Shown in pieces: positions 36,012 to 45,067 of a stretch of 64,000 bases of DNA; within the stretch, counting starts at the first letter, position 1; each line of letters opens with the position of its first letter. Below the pieces are notes generated by a model. The model saw nothing but the letters and a program-made list of their open reading frames with translations. It was not told the DNA's origin and made no database searches. Both the position numbers and the translations under genes were made by a program. Origin of the DNA: a virus; IMG/VR virus record IMGVR_UViG_3300025141_014429, positions 1 through 64,000 of that record; one strand, 5' to 3'.

Positions 36012-37190
36012 ATGTCAATATTTAAAGAACATAAAACTATAGCAGATAGATCAGCTACAGATAGAAGAAGACATAAAAAGAAAATAGAAAAAGCTATCAA
36101 GGAAGGTATTCATGATATTATTGCTGAAGAGAATATTATTGGAAAAGATGGCAAGAAGAAAATAAAAATTCCTGTAAGAGGTATTAAAGAATTCAGGTTT
36201 ATATACAATGATGAGCCGGGAAATGGCCAAAAAAAGGTAGGATCAGCACAAGGTAAAAATATATCAAAAGGACAAAAAATATCTAGTGGTAAACAAAAGA
36301 AGGGTAAAGGTAAAAAAACAGATAAACCGGGTAATGAATCAGGTGATGAATACTATGAGGTAGAAATTTCTTTAGAAGAATTAGCAAATTATCTTTTTGA
36401 TGATTTAGACTTGCCTGAATTGGAAAAGAAGAATTTCACTAATATTGTTAGTGAAAAGTATAAAAGAAAAGGTTACAGACCTCAAGGTATAAGGCCTAGA
36501 TTATCAAAAAAAGAGACAATTAAAAATAAAATTCGTAGAAAGAAAAAAGCAATAAAGACAGGCACATATGATCCTGAGTCTGAAGAAAGATTCACATTTC
36601 ACGAAAGTGATCTAAAATACAAACACATTGCAGTTACACAAAAAGAAGTTACAAATGCTGTGATATTTTTTATCATGGATGTCTCAGGATCAATGGGGAA
36701 AACTAAGAAATTTCTTGCAAGAAGCTTTTTCTTCTTATTGTATCAATTCTTAAGACATAGATATCAAAAAGTAGAAATTGTTTTTATATCACACACAACA
36801 GAAGCATGGGAAGTTGATGAGGAACAATTCTTTTCTAGGGGCTCATCAGGAGGTACATTCATAAGTTCAGGAATAGAAAGATGCTTAGAGATAATAACAC
36901 AGCGATACTCGCCTGAAAATTGGAACATATATAGTTTTCACTGCAGTGATGGTGATAACTGGTCAGAAGATAATAAAAAAGCATTAGATTTAACTGATCA
37001 ACTAAAAGAAATGTGTCAATTATGTGCATATATCCAAATACTGGGTAGGAATAGTTTCGGTGCCGGAGACGGTAATAAGATGGCAGATGTATATGATCAA
37101 ATGCAGGATAAGAAATTTAAAGTTTCTAAAATAAACAATAAGAAAGATGTTTGGCCTGAATTTGCTAAGTTATTTGGAGGTAAATTATGA
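36012..37190 (+). CDS. yeaH: YeaH/YhbH-family (DUF444) VWA protein, 392 aa
   Basis: Basic N-terminal region, then a low-complexity Lys/Gly linker and a C-terminal von Willebrand A domain with MIDAS sequence IMDVSGSMG (about residue 224) and later FHCSDGDNW. Length and layout match YeaH (E. coli) and YhbH (Bacillus). In bacteria it acts with kinase YeaG/PrkA in stress and nitrogen-starvation responses and sporulation. Here it heads a three-gene set: yeaH, ycgB (4-base overlap), yeaG. Confidence 0.9.
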   Translation: MSIFKEHKTIADRSATDRRRHKKKIEKAIKEGIHDIIAEENIIGKDGKKKIKIPVRGIKEFRFIYNDEPGNGQKKVGSAQGKNISKGQKISSGKQKKGKGKKTDKPGNESGDEYYEVEISLEELANYLFDDLDLPELEKKNFTNIVSEKYKRKGYRPQGIRPRLSKKETIKNKIRRKKKAIKTGTYDPESEERFTFHESDLKYKHIAVTQKEVTNAVIFFIMDVSGSMGKTKKFLARSFFFLLYQFLRHRYQKVEIVFISHTTEAWEVDEEQFFSRGSSGGTFISSGIERCLEIITQRYSPENWNIYSFHCSDGDNWSEDNKKALDLTDQLKEMCQLCAYIQILGRNSFGAGDGNKMADVYDQMQDKKFKVSKINNKKDVWPEFAKLFGGKL

Positions 37191-38509
37191 CATGGAAGAT
37201 AAATGATCTTACTAGTTGGGATGATAAAATCATAGAAATTGCTAAAAAATACAATTTAGACTGGTATGATATCAACTATGAGATATGTGATTATTACGAA
37301 ATGATGGGTCATATGTCATATCACGGCATGCCAAGTCATTACAATCACTGGAGTTATGGAAAGTCATTCGAACAAACACGACAACTTTACAATTTAGGAG
37401 CACAAGGTCTACCATACGAATTAATTATAAATTCAGACCCATCTATAGCTTATCTCATGAGACAAAATGATTTATATCTTCAGATATTAATTATGGCACA
37501 CTGTATTGGTCATAGTGATTTTTTTAAAAATAATCGCTGTTTTCAGCATACAGATGCAAAAAATATTGTAGCTAAATTTAGAAATGCAAGAAATAGAATT
37601 CAAAAATATTCCGAAGATCCCAGTATAGGAATTGATGTTGTTGAAGAATTTATTGATTGTTTACATAGTATAAGATTCCAAACATGCAGACATAATATTC
37701 CACGTAAATCAAAAAATCAAATCAAACGTGATCTGATTAAAAAATACAACAAGGATAAAAACAACCAATTGATTAAGAAAGTATCCTTGAATAGATTAGA
37801 ATCATCACAACTATTAGAAGATGATCATGATTTGCTTTCATTTTTACTAGAATACGGAACACATTTTGAAGATTGGCAACTAGATATAATTAATATAGTT
37901 AGAGAAGACAGCATGTATTTTATTCCTCAAATAAAGACAAAGATACTTAATGAGGGATGGGCTTCTTTTTGGCATTATAAAATTCTTCATGAGTTGGAAT
38001 TGCCACAAGAATATCATATTCCTTTTTTGAAAATGCATAATGCAGTAGTCAGACCTCATATAGGTGGAATCAATCCTTATCATGTAGGCTTTTATCTTTT
38101 TCAAAAAATTGAAAAAGAAATGGGATTAGATGAATGTTTTCTAATACGAGAAGTGCACGACGATGAATCAGCGATAAGAATGTATTTAGATGAAGATGAT
38201 TTTAGAAAATTAAACTTGTTTACATATTCAAAAGATAAAAATAATGATACTTTTATCGATGAAGTATCAGATCATGATGACTGGAAAGTTGTTAGAAATA
38301 CACTGCTGCAGAACACCGGTGTTAATTCAATCCCAAGAATATATGCACATGATATAAAGAAAGATAAGTCATTGGTTCTTAAGCACGATCATGACGGAAG
38401 AGATCTAGACTTAGAATATGCTGATAAAGTTATTGAAAACGTTCGACATCTCTGGCCAGAAGGCGCAGTTCTTTTTACTGTAATAGAAGATGAGATATGG
38501 GAAATATAG
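37187..38509 (+). CDS. ycgB: SpoVR/YcgB-family protein, 440 aa
   Basis: Family signatures include YGMPSHYNHWSYGKSF near residue 50, MAHCIGHSDFF, LLNEGWASFWHYKILHELE-type text and NPYHVGFYLFQKIEKEMG. Full-length relative to YcgB/SpoVR (about 450-510 aa). Function in bacteria is still unclear, but the gene is nearly always beside yeaG/yeaH. ATGA overlap with yeaH shows translational coupling. Confidence 0.92.
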   Translation: MTWKINDLTSWDDKIIEIAKKYNLDWYDINYEICDYYEMMGHMSYHGMPSHYNHWSYGKSFEQTRQLYNLGAQGLPYELIINSDPSIAYLMRQNDLYLQILIMAHCIGHSDFFKNNRCFQHTDAKNIVAKFRNARNRIQKYSEDPSIGIDVVEEFIDCLHSIRFQTCRHNIPRKSKNQIKRDLIKKYNKDKNNQLIKKVSLNRLESSQLLEDDHDLLSFLLEYGTHFEDWQLDIINIVREDSMYFIPQIKTKILNEGWASFWHYKILHELELPQEYHIPFLKMHNAVVRPHIGGINPYHVGFYLFQKIEKEMGLDECFLIREVHDDESAIRMYLDEDDFRKLNLFTYSKDKNNDTFIDEVSDHDDWKVVRNTLLQNTGVNSIPRIYAHDIKKDKSLVLKHDHDGRDLDLEYADKVIENVRHLWPEGAVLFTVIEDEIWEI

Positions 38510-38576
38510 GGTAAACTTTTTTTAATATATAGTTATAATAGTATATGACAGCAATTAATTTCATAGGAAAATAAAA

Positions 38577-40511
38577 ATGGCCAACAAAGATTTTTTAAAA
38601 ATTATCAAAAAGCAGAGATCAAAAAGCAAGAAAAAGAAATTTCAAGGTACTCTTTTAGAGTATTTAGATATCATACAGGAAGATCCTAGCGCAGTTCAAT
38701 TAGCTCATAGAAGACTTTATGATGTAATTAATAATAAAGGTTGCAAAACAGTTGATATTGATGACGATGGTTACAGAGGCATCTTTAATGGTGATAAGAT
38801 TAGAACATATGATTATTTTAAAGAAGAATTCTTTGGAATGGAACTCATCATCAATAAGCTTATGAGGTATATGAAATCAGCTGCACTTAAAGGTGAAGAA
38901 TCTAGACAAGTACTTTTACTTATGGGGCCGGTAGGTGCAGGTAAATCAGCACTAACAGAGCATGTTAAAAGAGCACTTGAACTAGCAGAACCTGCATATC
39001 ATTTAGATGGTTGTCCAATTCGTGAAGAACCTCTTCATTTAATTCCTAGAAGTTTAAGACCTGAATTTGAAAAAATACTTGGTGTTAAAATTGAAGGTGA
39101 TCTATGCCCTATTTGTCGTCATAGGCTTATCAATGATTTTAATGGAGAGTATGAAAAATTTCCAGTTAAACAATCATCATTTTCACAAAGAGGACGAAGA
39201 GGTATTGCAACAGTGCCGCCTATGGATGCAAATTCACAGGATGTATCTGTTTTAATCGGAACTGAAGATATTAGTAAACTAGATCTTTATCCAGAAGATG
39301 ATCCTAGAGTATTATCGCTGAATGGTGCATTCAATGTGGGTAATAGAGGAATAGTAGAATTTGTTGAGGTATTTAAAAATGAAATTGAGTTTTTGCATAC
39401 TATGTTAACAGCAACTCAAGAAAAGCGTGTACCTTCGCCAGGTAAAAACGATATGATCTATTTTGATGGAGTCATATTATCCCATTGTAATGAAGCAGAG
39501 TGGAACAGATTTAAAGGTGAACACACGAATGAGGCTATTTTAGACAGGGTCATGAGAATAGAAGTACCTTACGTGCTAGAACTAGATCAAGAAATGAAAA
39601 TTTATGAAAAGATGATAAATAGATCTGATTTCAAAGGTGCACATATTGCACCGCATACTATTAAAATTGCATCGATGTTCTCAATAATGTCACGACTTAA
39701 AACGTCAAACAAGTGTGATATCCTTACTAAAATGAAAATATATAATGGTGAAGATATTATAGAAAAAGGAAAAGTAAGAAAAGTAGACATTAGAGACTTA
39801 AAAGATGAAGCAAGAAAAGAAGGGATGACGGGTATATCTACAAGATTTATTATGAAAGCCCTAGATGCAGCATTATCTGATTCTGACAGGAATATGATCA
39901 CTCCAATAAGTGTAATGGAAAGTCTAAGTAAACAAGTCAAAGAACAAATAATTGCTGAAGATGTTAAGGAAACTTACTTAGAAATAATCCAAAAGATAAT
40001 AAGGGAAGAATACCTTCGAATTCTAGAAACTGAAATAGCTAAAGCATTTATCACTGCTTACGAAGAACAAGCACAATCATTGTTTGAATCTTATCTTGAT
40101 AATGCAGAGTGTTACACAACAGGTGCTAACGTCAAGGATAAGATAACAAGAGAAGAACGTGAACCTGATGAAAAATTCATGAAGTCTATAGAAGAAATGA
40201 TAGGTGTTGTAGGTTCTGCACGTGACGGGTTCAGATCAGATGTTACTTCATATATGTTTTCTAAGATGAGAAGAGGAGAAACTATTGATTTTAAATCGTA
40301 TGGACCACTCAGAGAAGCAATCGAAGAATATATGATAATGTCAGTTAAAGATATATCTAGAATTGTAACTAGATCTAGATCAAGAGATGATGATCAAAAG
40401 AAAAAGTATAGTGAAATGGTCAGTACGTTGATTGAAGAGTATGGGTATGATGAATGGTCAGCTGAAGAAATACTGACTTATGCTTCAAATAACCTCTGGA
40501 GAGACTCATAA
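38577..40511 (+). CDS. yeaG: PrkA/YeaG serine kinase-AAA protein, 644 aa
   Basis: Walker A GPVGAGKS near residue 120 within a AAA+ domain, a central C-x2-C (LCPICRHR), and a C-terminal PrkA-type kinase domain. Length matches YeaG/PrkA (about 640 aa). In bacteria this kinase controls stress gene expression. A phage copy could keep starved hosts productive. Weak TATAAT at 38534 and GAAAATAAAA before the start; 67-base gap to ycgB. Confidence 0.92.
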   Translation: MANKDFLKIIKKQRSKSKKKKFQGTLLEYLDIIQEDPSAVQLAHRRLYDVINNKGCKTVDIDDDGYRGIFNGDKIRTYDYFKEEFFGMELIINKLMRYMKSAALKGEESRQVLLLMGPVGAGKSALTEHVKRALELAEPAYHLDGCPIREEPLHLIPRSLRPEFEKILGVKIEGDLCPICRHRLINDFNGEYEKFPVKQSSFSQRGRRGIATVPPMDANSQDVSVLIGTEDISKLDLYPEDDPRVLSLNGAFNVGNRGIVEFVEVFKNEIEFLHTMLTATQEKRVPSPGKNDMIYFDGVILSHCNEAEWNRFKGEHTNEAILDRVMRIEVPYVLELDQEMKIYEKMINRSDFKGAHIAPHTIKIASMFSIMSRLKTSNKCDILTKMKIYNGEDIIEKGKVRKVDIRDLKDEARKEGMTGISTRFIMKALDAALSDSDRNMITPISVMESLSKQVKEQIIAEDVKETYLEIIQKIIREEYLRILETEIAKAFITAYEEQAQSLFESYLDNAECYTTGANVKDKITREEREPDEKFMKSIEEMIGVVGSARDGFRSDVTSYMFSKMRRGETIDFKSYGPLREAIEEYMIMSVKDISRIVTRSRSRDDDQKKKYSEMVSTLIEEYGYDEWSAEEILTYASNNLWRDS

Positions 40512-40515
40512 AGTC

Positions 40516-41802
40516 ATGGACTTTATTGAACTTAAAGACAAGGAATTCCTAGAAAAATTACTTAGAGAGGAATACAAATCTTTTAAAAATTCTAGTGAAG
40601 ATGATACAGTTTATGAAAAAGGCTTTTTAGTAAAAGGAAAGTCTTTCAATTACTTAAATTCAAAAAGTGGAAATGAATCACAAAGTATATTTAGACCCCT
40701 GATAACAAATATATTTTCTGATTTAGAGTCGATTTATCCAGGACTAGGAGAACAATTTATTGATATTACTATGTCAGAAATTTCCAAACCCGGGTTTAAA
40801 GATGAGAAATTATCTGATATTGAAAACAGTATTAGTGAAATGATCAATGTAGTAAAGTCCAAGTCGATCAATATGTGTAAAAATGACTTTAGATATTTTG
40901 TTACAAATGAAATTTCTAAATGTAACAGAAAAATAATAAGAACAATTGTAGATAATATGAGAGTTTCTACAAGACTTTTTATTGAAGAAAGTCATATTGA
41001 TAAAAATATTATTCTTAAAACAAATAGTATAACATTTAATTTAGACTTTGATGGTGATTTTTTATTAAATAAACAAAAATGGGAAGCTAAAGACTATAAT
41101 TTTGTTATTATAGATGGTTTTATAGATACAGTAGGTGAAATATATCATCTGTTGCAAAATGCAAGTGAAAATAAAGAACCTTATGTAATATTTTGCAAAG
41201 GAATGAGCCCAGAGGTCAAAGATGTATTTTTGCAAAATTTAAAAAGAAGAACAATAAATGTTTTTCCTGTTTCGCTAGATATCAATGAATTGAATGTTAA
41301 TATTCTTATTGATTTTGCAATGCTTCATGGATCAGATGTTGTTAGTTCATTAAAAGGTGAAACAATATCAATAGCAATAAGGCGAAAACTTAAGAAAGGA
41401 CAAAAAATAAGCATAGATAAAAACGGAATTAATTTTAAACCATTAATATCCGACAACATTATTGCAAGGCATGTAGAATACTTAGAAAAAAGAAAAGCAG
41501 CGTCTAGTATAGAAGTAAATACAGAAATATTAGAAAAAAGAATAAAGATGTTATCAGCTGATAAAATTATATTAAAAATAGATAAAAGTGACAGTATTTT
41601 GGCAAGAGATGTAAAAAAGACTTTGTTCTTTCTTAAAACAGGATCTTCGGGAGTGTTTTACGGTAAGAAAAATCATATTACAGAATTAAAGATAATTCCA
41701 ACATACTCAATAATTCATCTACTTAAGAAAACTTTGTCATTCTTAAAAACAATTTACACTATTGATTGCGCAGTTATAATTAGAAAGAAAACTGGTCAAT
41801 AG
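40516..41802 (+). CDS. Divergent chaperonin-like (GroEL apical/intermediate) protein, 428 aa
   Basis: The stretch FVIIDGFIDTVGEIYHLLQN, then PYVIFCKGMSPEVKDVFLQNL, then INVFPVSLDINELNVNIL and FAMLHGSDVVSS, follows the GroEL apical domain in order: IxDKKIS..LLPxLE, PLLIIAEDVEGEALATL, AVKAPGF.RRKAML, and IATLTGGTVIS. The following IARHVEYLEKRKA...LEKRIKMLSADKIILKID...ARDVKKTLFF matches the descending intermediate helix. The N-terminal ATP-binding part is not recognisable. Start 40516 avoids overlapping yeaG. Confidence 0.6.
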   Translation: MDFIELKDKEFLEKLLREEYKSFKNSSEDDTVYEKGFLVKGKSFNYLNSKSGNESQSIFRPLITNIFSDLESIYPGLGEQFIDITMSEISKPGFKDEKLSDIENSISEMINVVKSKSINMCKNDFRYFVTNEISKCNRKIIRTIVDNMRVSTRLFIEESHIDKNIILKTNSITFNLDFDGDFLLNKQKWEAKDYNFVIIDGFIDTVGEIYHLLQNASENKEPYVIFCKGMSPEVKDVFLQNLKRRTINVFPVSLDINELNVNILIDFAMLHGSDVVSSLKGETISIAIRRKLKKGQKISIDKNGINFKPLISDNIIARHVEYLEKRKAASSIEVNTEILEKRIKMLSADKIILKIDKSDSILARDVKKTLFFLKTGSSGVFYGKKNHITELKIIPTYSIIHLLKKTLSFLKTIYTIDCAVIIRKKTGQ

Positions 41803-41810
41803 GAGAAATA

Positions 41811-42038
41811 ATGGCTTTAAAAGAATCTGATGTTACGAGATCATTTATAACAGTAGTTAGTCACGTAAAAAATCAAACAAAAAACAATGTTGTATTGGCA
41901 CATCAAAAAGGTATGTTTGGAGAGCTTAATAAGAGTCAAATTGAAAGAATATGCAATATTATTGAAAGCTCAATTGAACAAGCAGCAACTGCTGCTATAG
42001 CTTCAGAAGCAAGAGGATTAGCAAAAGCTTCAGAATAG
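41811..42038 (+). CDS. Hypothetical helical protein, 75 aa
   Basis: Short Ala-rich helical protein (IEQAATAAIASEARGLAKASE). AGGAGAAATA ribosome site 8 bases after the chaperonin-like gene. Function unknown. Confidence 0.75.
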   Translation: MALKESDVTRSFITVVSHVKNQTKNNVVLAHQKGMFGELNKSQIERICNIIESSIEQAATAAIASEARGLAKASE

Positions 42039-42041
42039 TCT

Positions 42042-42533
42042 ATGACCAAGTACAAAGGAATTAAGCATCTTATTGAATGTCATTGTATTTTACCTCAATA
42101 CAAGCGGCGAGATCCGCCTTTTTATCATAAATTTACTGTGTACTCTAAAATAATAGATGGTTTAGTTTATGAAAAATATGCACAATGTAATAATTGTGAC
42201 ATTGTGCATAAAGTTTTTGATATATGCAAATCTGAAATAGTTGTAGGTAAAGAAGAGTTTAATACAGGTTTGACAATATCTGACATGTCTCTACAGTTGT
42301 CAGATAAATTAAGTATGCTACTTTCTAATAGTAACTGTGACTATGCAACATGGGAACATGTACTTGATATCATAGATGAAGAAAGGTGGGAAGAACCTGT
42401 TGTAATTAAAAGAGAAATAGTAGATGATAAGACAGTTGTAAAAATTTTAAAAATACAATCAGGTGAAAGAATTAAGATACAGACAAAAACTATAGAGGAT
42501 CAATTAGTAGGAGAGTACTATGAAAATAGGTAA
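42042..42533 (+). CDS. Cys-rich conserved phage-type protein, 163 aa
   Basis: N-terminal HLIECHCILPQYK and YAQCNNCDIVHKV supply CxC/CxxC pairs of a zinc ribbon. The remainder is alpha/beta and acidic. Similar zinc-ribbon proteins of unknown role are widespread in T4-like phages, but I cannot name the family. Overlaps the next gene by 14 bases. Confidence 0.68.
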   Translation: MTKYKGIKHLIECHCILPQYKRRDPPFYHKFTVYSKIIDGLVYEKYAQCNNCDIVHKVFDICKSEIVVGKEEFNTGLTISDMSLQLSDKLSMLLSNSNCDYATWEHVLDIIDEERWEEPVVIKREIVDDKTVVKILKIQSGERIKIQTKTIEDQLVGEYYENR

Positions 42534-42789
42534 AACAGAAAGTGAGAAAGATATCAAAAATATCCAAGAGTCTAGAGAAATTGTTAAAACTATAATAGAT
42601 TACGGTGTCAATGAAGAGCATAAGGTGAACATACTTTATTTTTTATCTCTTGAATTAGAAAATAGATCTGCGCTTGAGGATATAACTAAAATTTTAAAAA
42701 AATATAGGTCTGGTATTAAACCTGATGAAGAATCACAGTATGATGATAAAGAACCTGATGGCGATAATAGAAAGCTATTAGGGGTTTGA
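42520..42789 (+). CDS. Hypothetical acidic protein, 89 aa
   Basis: Helical N-terminal part (IKNIQESREIVKTIIDYG then LENRSALEDITKILKKYR) and acidic disordered tail. Start within the preceding gene behind TAGGAGAGTACT. Function unknown. Confidence 0.75.
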   Translation: MKIGKTESEKDIKNIQESREIVKTIIDYGVNEEHKVNILYFLSLELENRSALEDITKILKKYRSGIKPDEESQYDDKEPDGDNRKLLGV

Positions 42790-42808
42790 CAAATTTAAGG
42801 AGTGAAAA

Positions 42809-43012
42809 ATGTCTGAATCAAACTTACTTTTAGGACAGTGGGAAGAGTTGAAAACTTTAGTTGAGTCCCTAGAGAGCGATATACAAAAAAACGCTGTCAA
42901 AGGAAATAAATCAGCAGGAGTTAGAGTTAGAAAAGGTCTAAGGCTAGTAAAAAAGCAAGCTACAGAACTGGTCAAAGCAACACTAAATAATGACAAAGCA
43001 GAAGAAGCTTAG
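42809..43012 (+). CDS. Histone H1-like (Hc1-family) protein, 67 aa
   Basis: WEELKTLVESLESDIQKNA then KGNKSAGVRVRKGLRLVKK then ATELVKATL closely follows the Hc1/histone H1-like N-terminal pattern (LKELV..LE.D..K...KGNK.AG.R.RK.L..LK..A). In Chlamydia and Bacteroidetes such proteins compact DNA. A phage copy may condense phage DNA or reshape the host nucleoid. TAAGGAGTGAAAA ribosome site. Confidence 0.75.
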   Translation: MSESNLLLGQWEELKTLVESLESDIQKNAVKGNKSAGVRVRKGLRLVKKQATELVKATLNNDKAEEA

Positions 43013-43020
43013 TATTTATA
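43013..43020 (+). promoter_or_regulatory. TATTTATA octamer
   Basis: TATTTATA after the histone-like gene, just before a terminator. No + strand gene follows directly, which weakens the promoter reading of this octamer. Confidence 0.2.
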
Positions 43021-43037
43021 TTTTCCATAATTTGTTT

Positions 43038-43066
43038 AAAAGCTCACTTTATGTGAGCTTTTTTTT
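43038..43066. terminator. Rho-independent terminator
   Basis: AAAAGCTCAC 43038-43047 pairs with GTGAGCTTTT 43053-43062, followed by more Ts. It ends the unit coming from yeaH and, in reverse, serves the converging gene 43065. Confidence 0.88.
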
Positions 43067-43295
43067 ATAAATTAATTTTCTTTTTAATCTTTTTAAGAAC
43101 TTGTTTTTCTATTTGACAAATTCTCATTCTTGTTACATTAAAAAGATTCCCTATATCTTGAAGGGTCCATTCTTTTCTTTTTGTTCCTACAATTACACAA
43201 TTACCAGATGATTTATCTTTGATCCAATATCTGCACGCTTTTAATTTACAGCCTGTGCAATTTTGTTCTTGAAACTTATAACATTTCATTCTCAC
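43065..43295 (-). CDS. Orphan sigma-70 region 4 protein with Cys-rich head, 76 aa
   Basis: C-terminal half RKEWTLQDIGNLFNVTRMR and ICQIEKQVLKKI is a sigma-70 region 4.2 helix-turn-helix (TLEEIGK.FNVTRERIRQIE.KALRKL). The N-terminus has Cys 5, 13, 16 and 21, a possible metal or Fe-S site. The two sigma proteins at 11553 and 17258 have region 2 without this part, so this protein could be the missing module, analogous to T4 gp33, which replaces region 4 at the beta flap. Confidence 0.78.
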   Translation of the reverse strand: MRMKCYKFQEQNCTGCKLKACRYWIKDKSSGNCVIVGTKRKEWTLQDIGNLFNVTRMRICQIEKQVLKKIKKKINL

Positions 43296-43365
43296 TCCTT
43301 ATACTAGAAATAGTTTAAGCATATTATACACAGATGAGATAATTAAGAACAATAAGGAGTTAATT

Positions 43366-44688
43366 TTGTCTAAACTAAAAAACCGAAAACTATTTGTAAT
43401 TGATACTAGTGTTCTACTTTATGATAAATCATCAATACACTCATTCCCAGGAAATGACTTAATCATACCATTAGTTGTTCTAGACGAATTAGACAGATTC
43501 AAAGACAAGAAAGGAATTGTTGGTGAAAATGCAAGATATATAAATCGCTATCTTGACAACCTTAGAAGTACAGGAAAGCTTTATCAAGGAATAGAGATAC
43601 AAAATAAACAAACAATTAGAGTTGAATTAGGTGGAATGAGAGATGTTCCTGTTGGATTGGATCCTAATCTTGCAGATAATAAAATCATTTCTGTTGCCAT
43701 GAATTTGCAAGGAAAAACAAAGCAAAAGGTTGTAGTTGTCACTAAAGATATAAATTTCAGAGTTAAATGTGATGCATTAAGTATACTTGCAGAAGACTAC
43801 TATAAAGACAAAATCATTGAAAGTTCAGAAGAAATATATCAAGGGCACATTGAAATAGACGTTGAAAGTAGTTTCATTGATGATGTCTACAGCGAAAAAA
43901 TTAAAAACATATCAGACATTGAAGAATTATGTCAAAAAAGAATTTATGAAAATCATTTTTTCTGTCTAAAGAATGGTAGTCAGTCTTTCATAGGAATGAA
44001 CAACGGAGGACAAGTAAAAAAAGCTCCTGAAAATTCTCAACTTTTAGAAGATTTCATGGGTATCAAGCCAAGAAATAGAGAACAGGTATATGCCTTAAAT
44101 CTACTATGTGATGAAAATATTCCTCTTGTTTCACTTGCCGGTCTTGCTGGGTCAGGAAAAACTTTCTTAACACTTATGGCTGCGATTGATTCACTTAATA
44201 AGAAAAAGTATGAGAGGATTGTAATAACAAGAAATATACAACCTGTAGGTAGAGACATTGGTTTTTTACCTGGAGACGTTAACGATAAGATGATGCCTTG
44301 GATGGCACCAATTATGGATAACTTTAGACATGGGCTAAAAGATAAGAACTTAATGTATTTTCATGCAATGAAAGATAAAGGACATATAGAAATAGCACCA
44401 CTTTCATTCATCAGAGGTAGAACATTTTCAAATACATTTCTCATACTTGACGAAGCTCAAAATGCATCCATTCATGAACTTAAGACAGTAATTACAAGAA
44501 TGGGAGAAAATAGCAAAATTGTGTTACTTGGAGACATTGATCAAATTGATACGCCTTATTTAGATTCGCTTTCAAACGGTCTAACAATTGTTGCAGAAAA
44601 GTTTAAAGAGAGTAATTTAGCAGGTCATGTCTTACTTAAAAAAGGTGAGAGATCTTCACTGGCAACAATAGCTTCGAAGATAATTTAG
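43366..44688 (+). CDS. PIN-PhoH (YlaK-type) protein, 440 aa, TTG start
   Basis: TTG start behind AATAAGGAGTTAAT. N-terminal PIN nuclease domain (LFVIDTSVLLYD, LDELDRFK, ending DNKIISVAMNL then VTKDINFRVK), then a PhoH ATPase with Walker A GLAGSGKT (residue about 262) and FLILDEAQNAS. PIN-PhoH proteins are predicted RNA-unwinding and cleaving enzymes; PhoH is common in marine phages, the PIN fusion less so. Likely a role in host RNA degradation. Confidence 0.9.
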   Translation: MSKLKNRKLFVIDTSVLLYDKSSIHSFPGNDLIIPLVVLDELDRFKDKKGIVGENARYINRYLDNLRSTGKLYQGIEIQNKQTIRVELGGMRDVPVGLDPNLADNKIISVAMNLQGKTKQKVVVVTKDINFRVKCDALSILAEDYYKDKIIESSEEIYQGHIEIDVESSFIDDVYSEKIKNISDIEELCQKRIYENHFFCLKNGSQSFIGMNNGGQVKKAPENSQLLEDFMGIKPRNREQVYALNLLCDENIPLVSLAGLAGSGKTFLTLMAAIDSLNKKKYERIVITRNIQPVGRDIGFLPGDVNDKMMPWMAPIMDNFRHGLKDKNLMYFHAMKDKGHIEIAPLSFIRGRTFSNTFLILDEAQNASIHELKTVITRMGENSKIVLLGDIDQIDTPYLDSLSNGLTIVAEKFKESNLAGHVLLKKGERSSLATIASKII

Positions 44689-44708
44689 ATAAATTTAATA
44701 TTGTCGGA

Positions 44709-44716
44709 TATTTATA
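44709..44716 (+). promoter_or_regulatory. TATTTATA octamer before the fibre genes
   Basis: TATTTATA, 15 bases before ATG 44732, with GAGGAACA as ribosome site. Candidate late-promoter element at the head of the fibre/glycan unit. Confidence 0.35.
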
Positions 44717-44731
44717 CCATGAGGAACAATC

Positions 44732-45064
44732 ATGGCAAAGCGAGATAAAAATAGATTTAGAAAAACATATCCTTATTTGAGAAGAAAACCGGTTTTTGAA
44801 ACTGTGTTAGGCGGCGGGTCTAGTATTGGAGAAATTGAAGTAGGCATCATAAGTTACAATAAGACAGATGTCGGTACACATACCTTTACTACGTCTTTCA
44901 GTTCAGTACCCACAATAACAGCAGTTGCGGCAGAAACATCAGGTGGTACTCCTGCAAATGTAAATGTTTATGTTGAAGCTGTCGACTTAGGGTCAGTTCA
45001 AATAAGAGTTAGCGATGCAAACTTTGTAGGAAACGTTCATTTTCACGCAATAACTCCGAGTTAG
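44732..45064 (+). CDS. Lectin-like/fibre mini-protein 1, 110 aa
   Basis: Basic N-terminus (MAKRDKNRFRKTYPYLRRK), then a beta domain FSSVPTITAVAAE ... VNVYVEAVDLGSVQIRVSD, ending FVGNVHFHAI. This resembles small H-type-lectin or fibre-tip domains. Its C-terminal half is similar to that of the next protein, so they are a tandem duplicate. Probably virion surface, adjacent to the tail fibre. Confidence 0.7.
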   Translation: MAKRDKNRFRKTYPYLRRKPVFETVLGGGSSIGEIEVGIISYNKTDVGTHTFTTSFSSVPTITAVAAETSGGTPANVNVYVEAVDLGSVQIRVSDANFVGNVHFHAITPS

Positions 45065-45067
45065 ATC

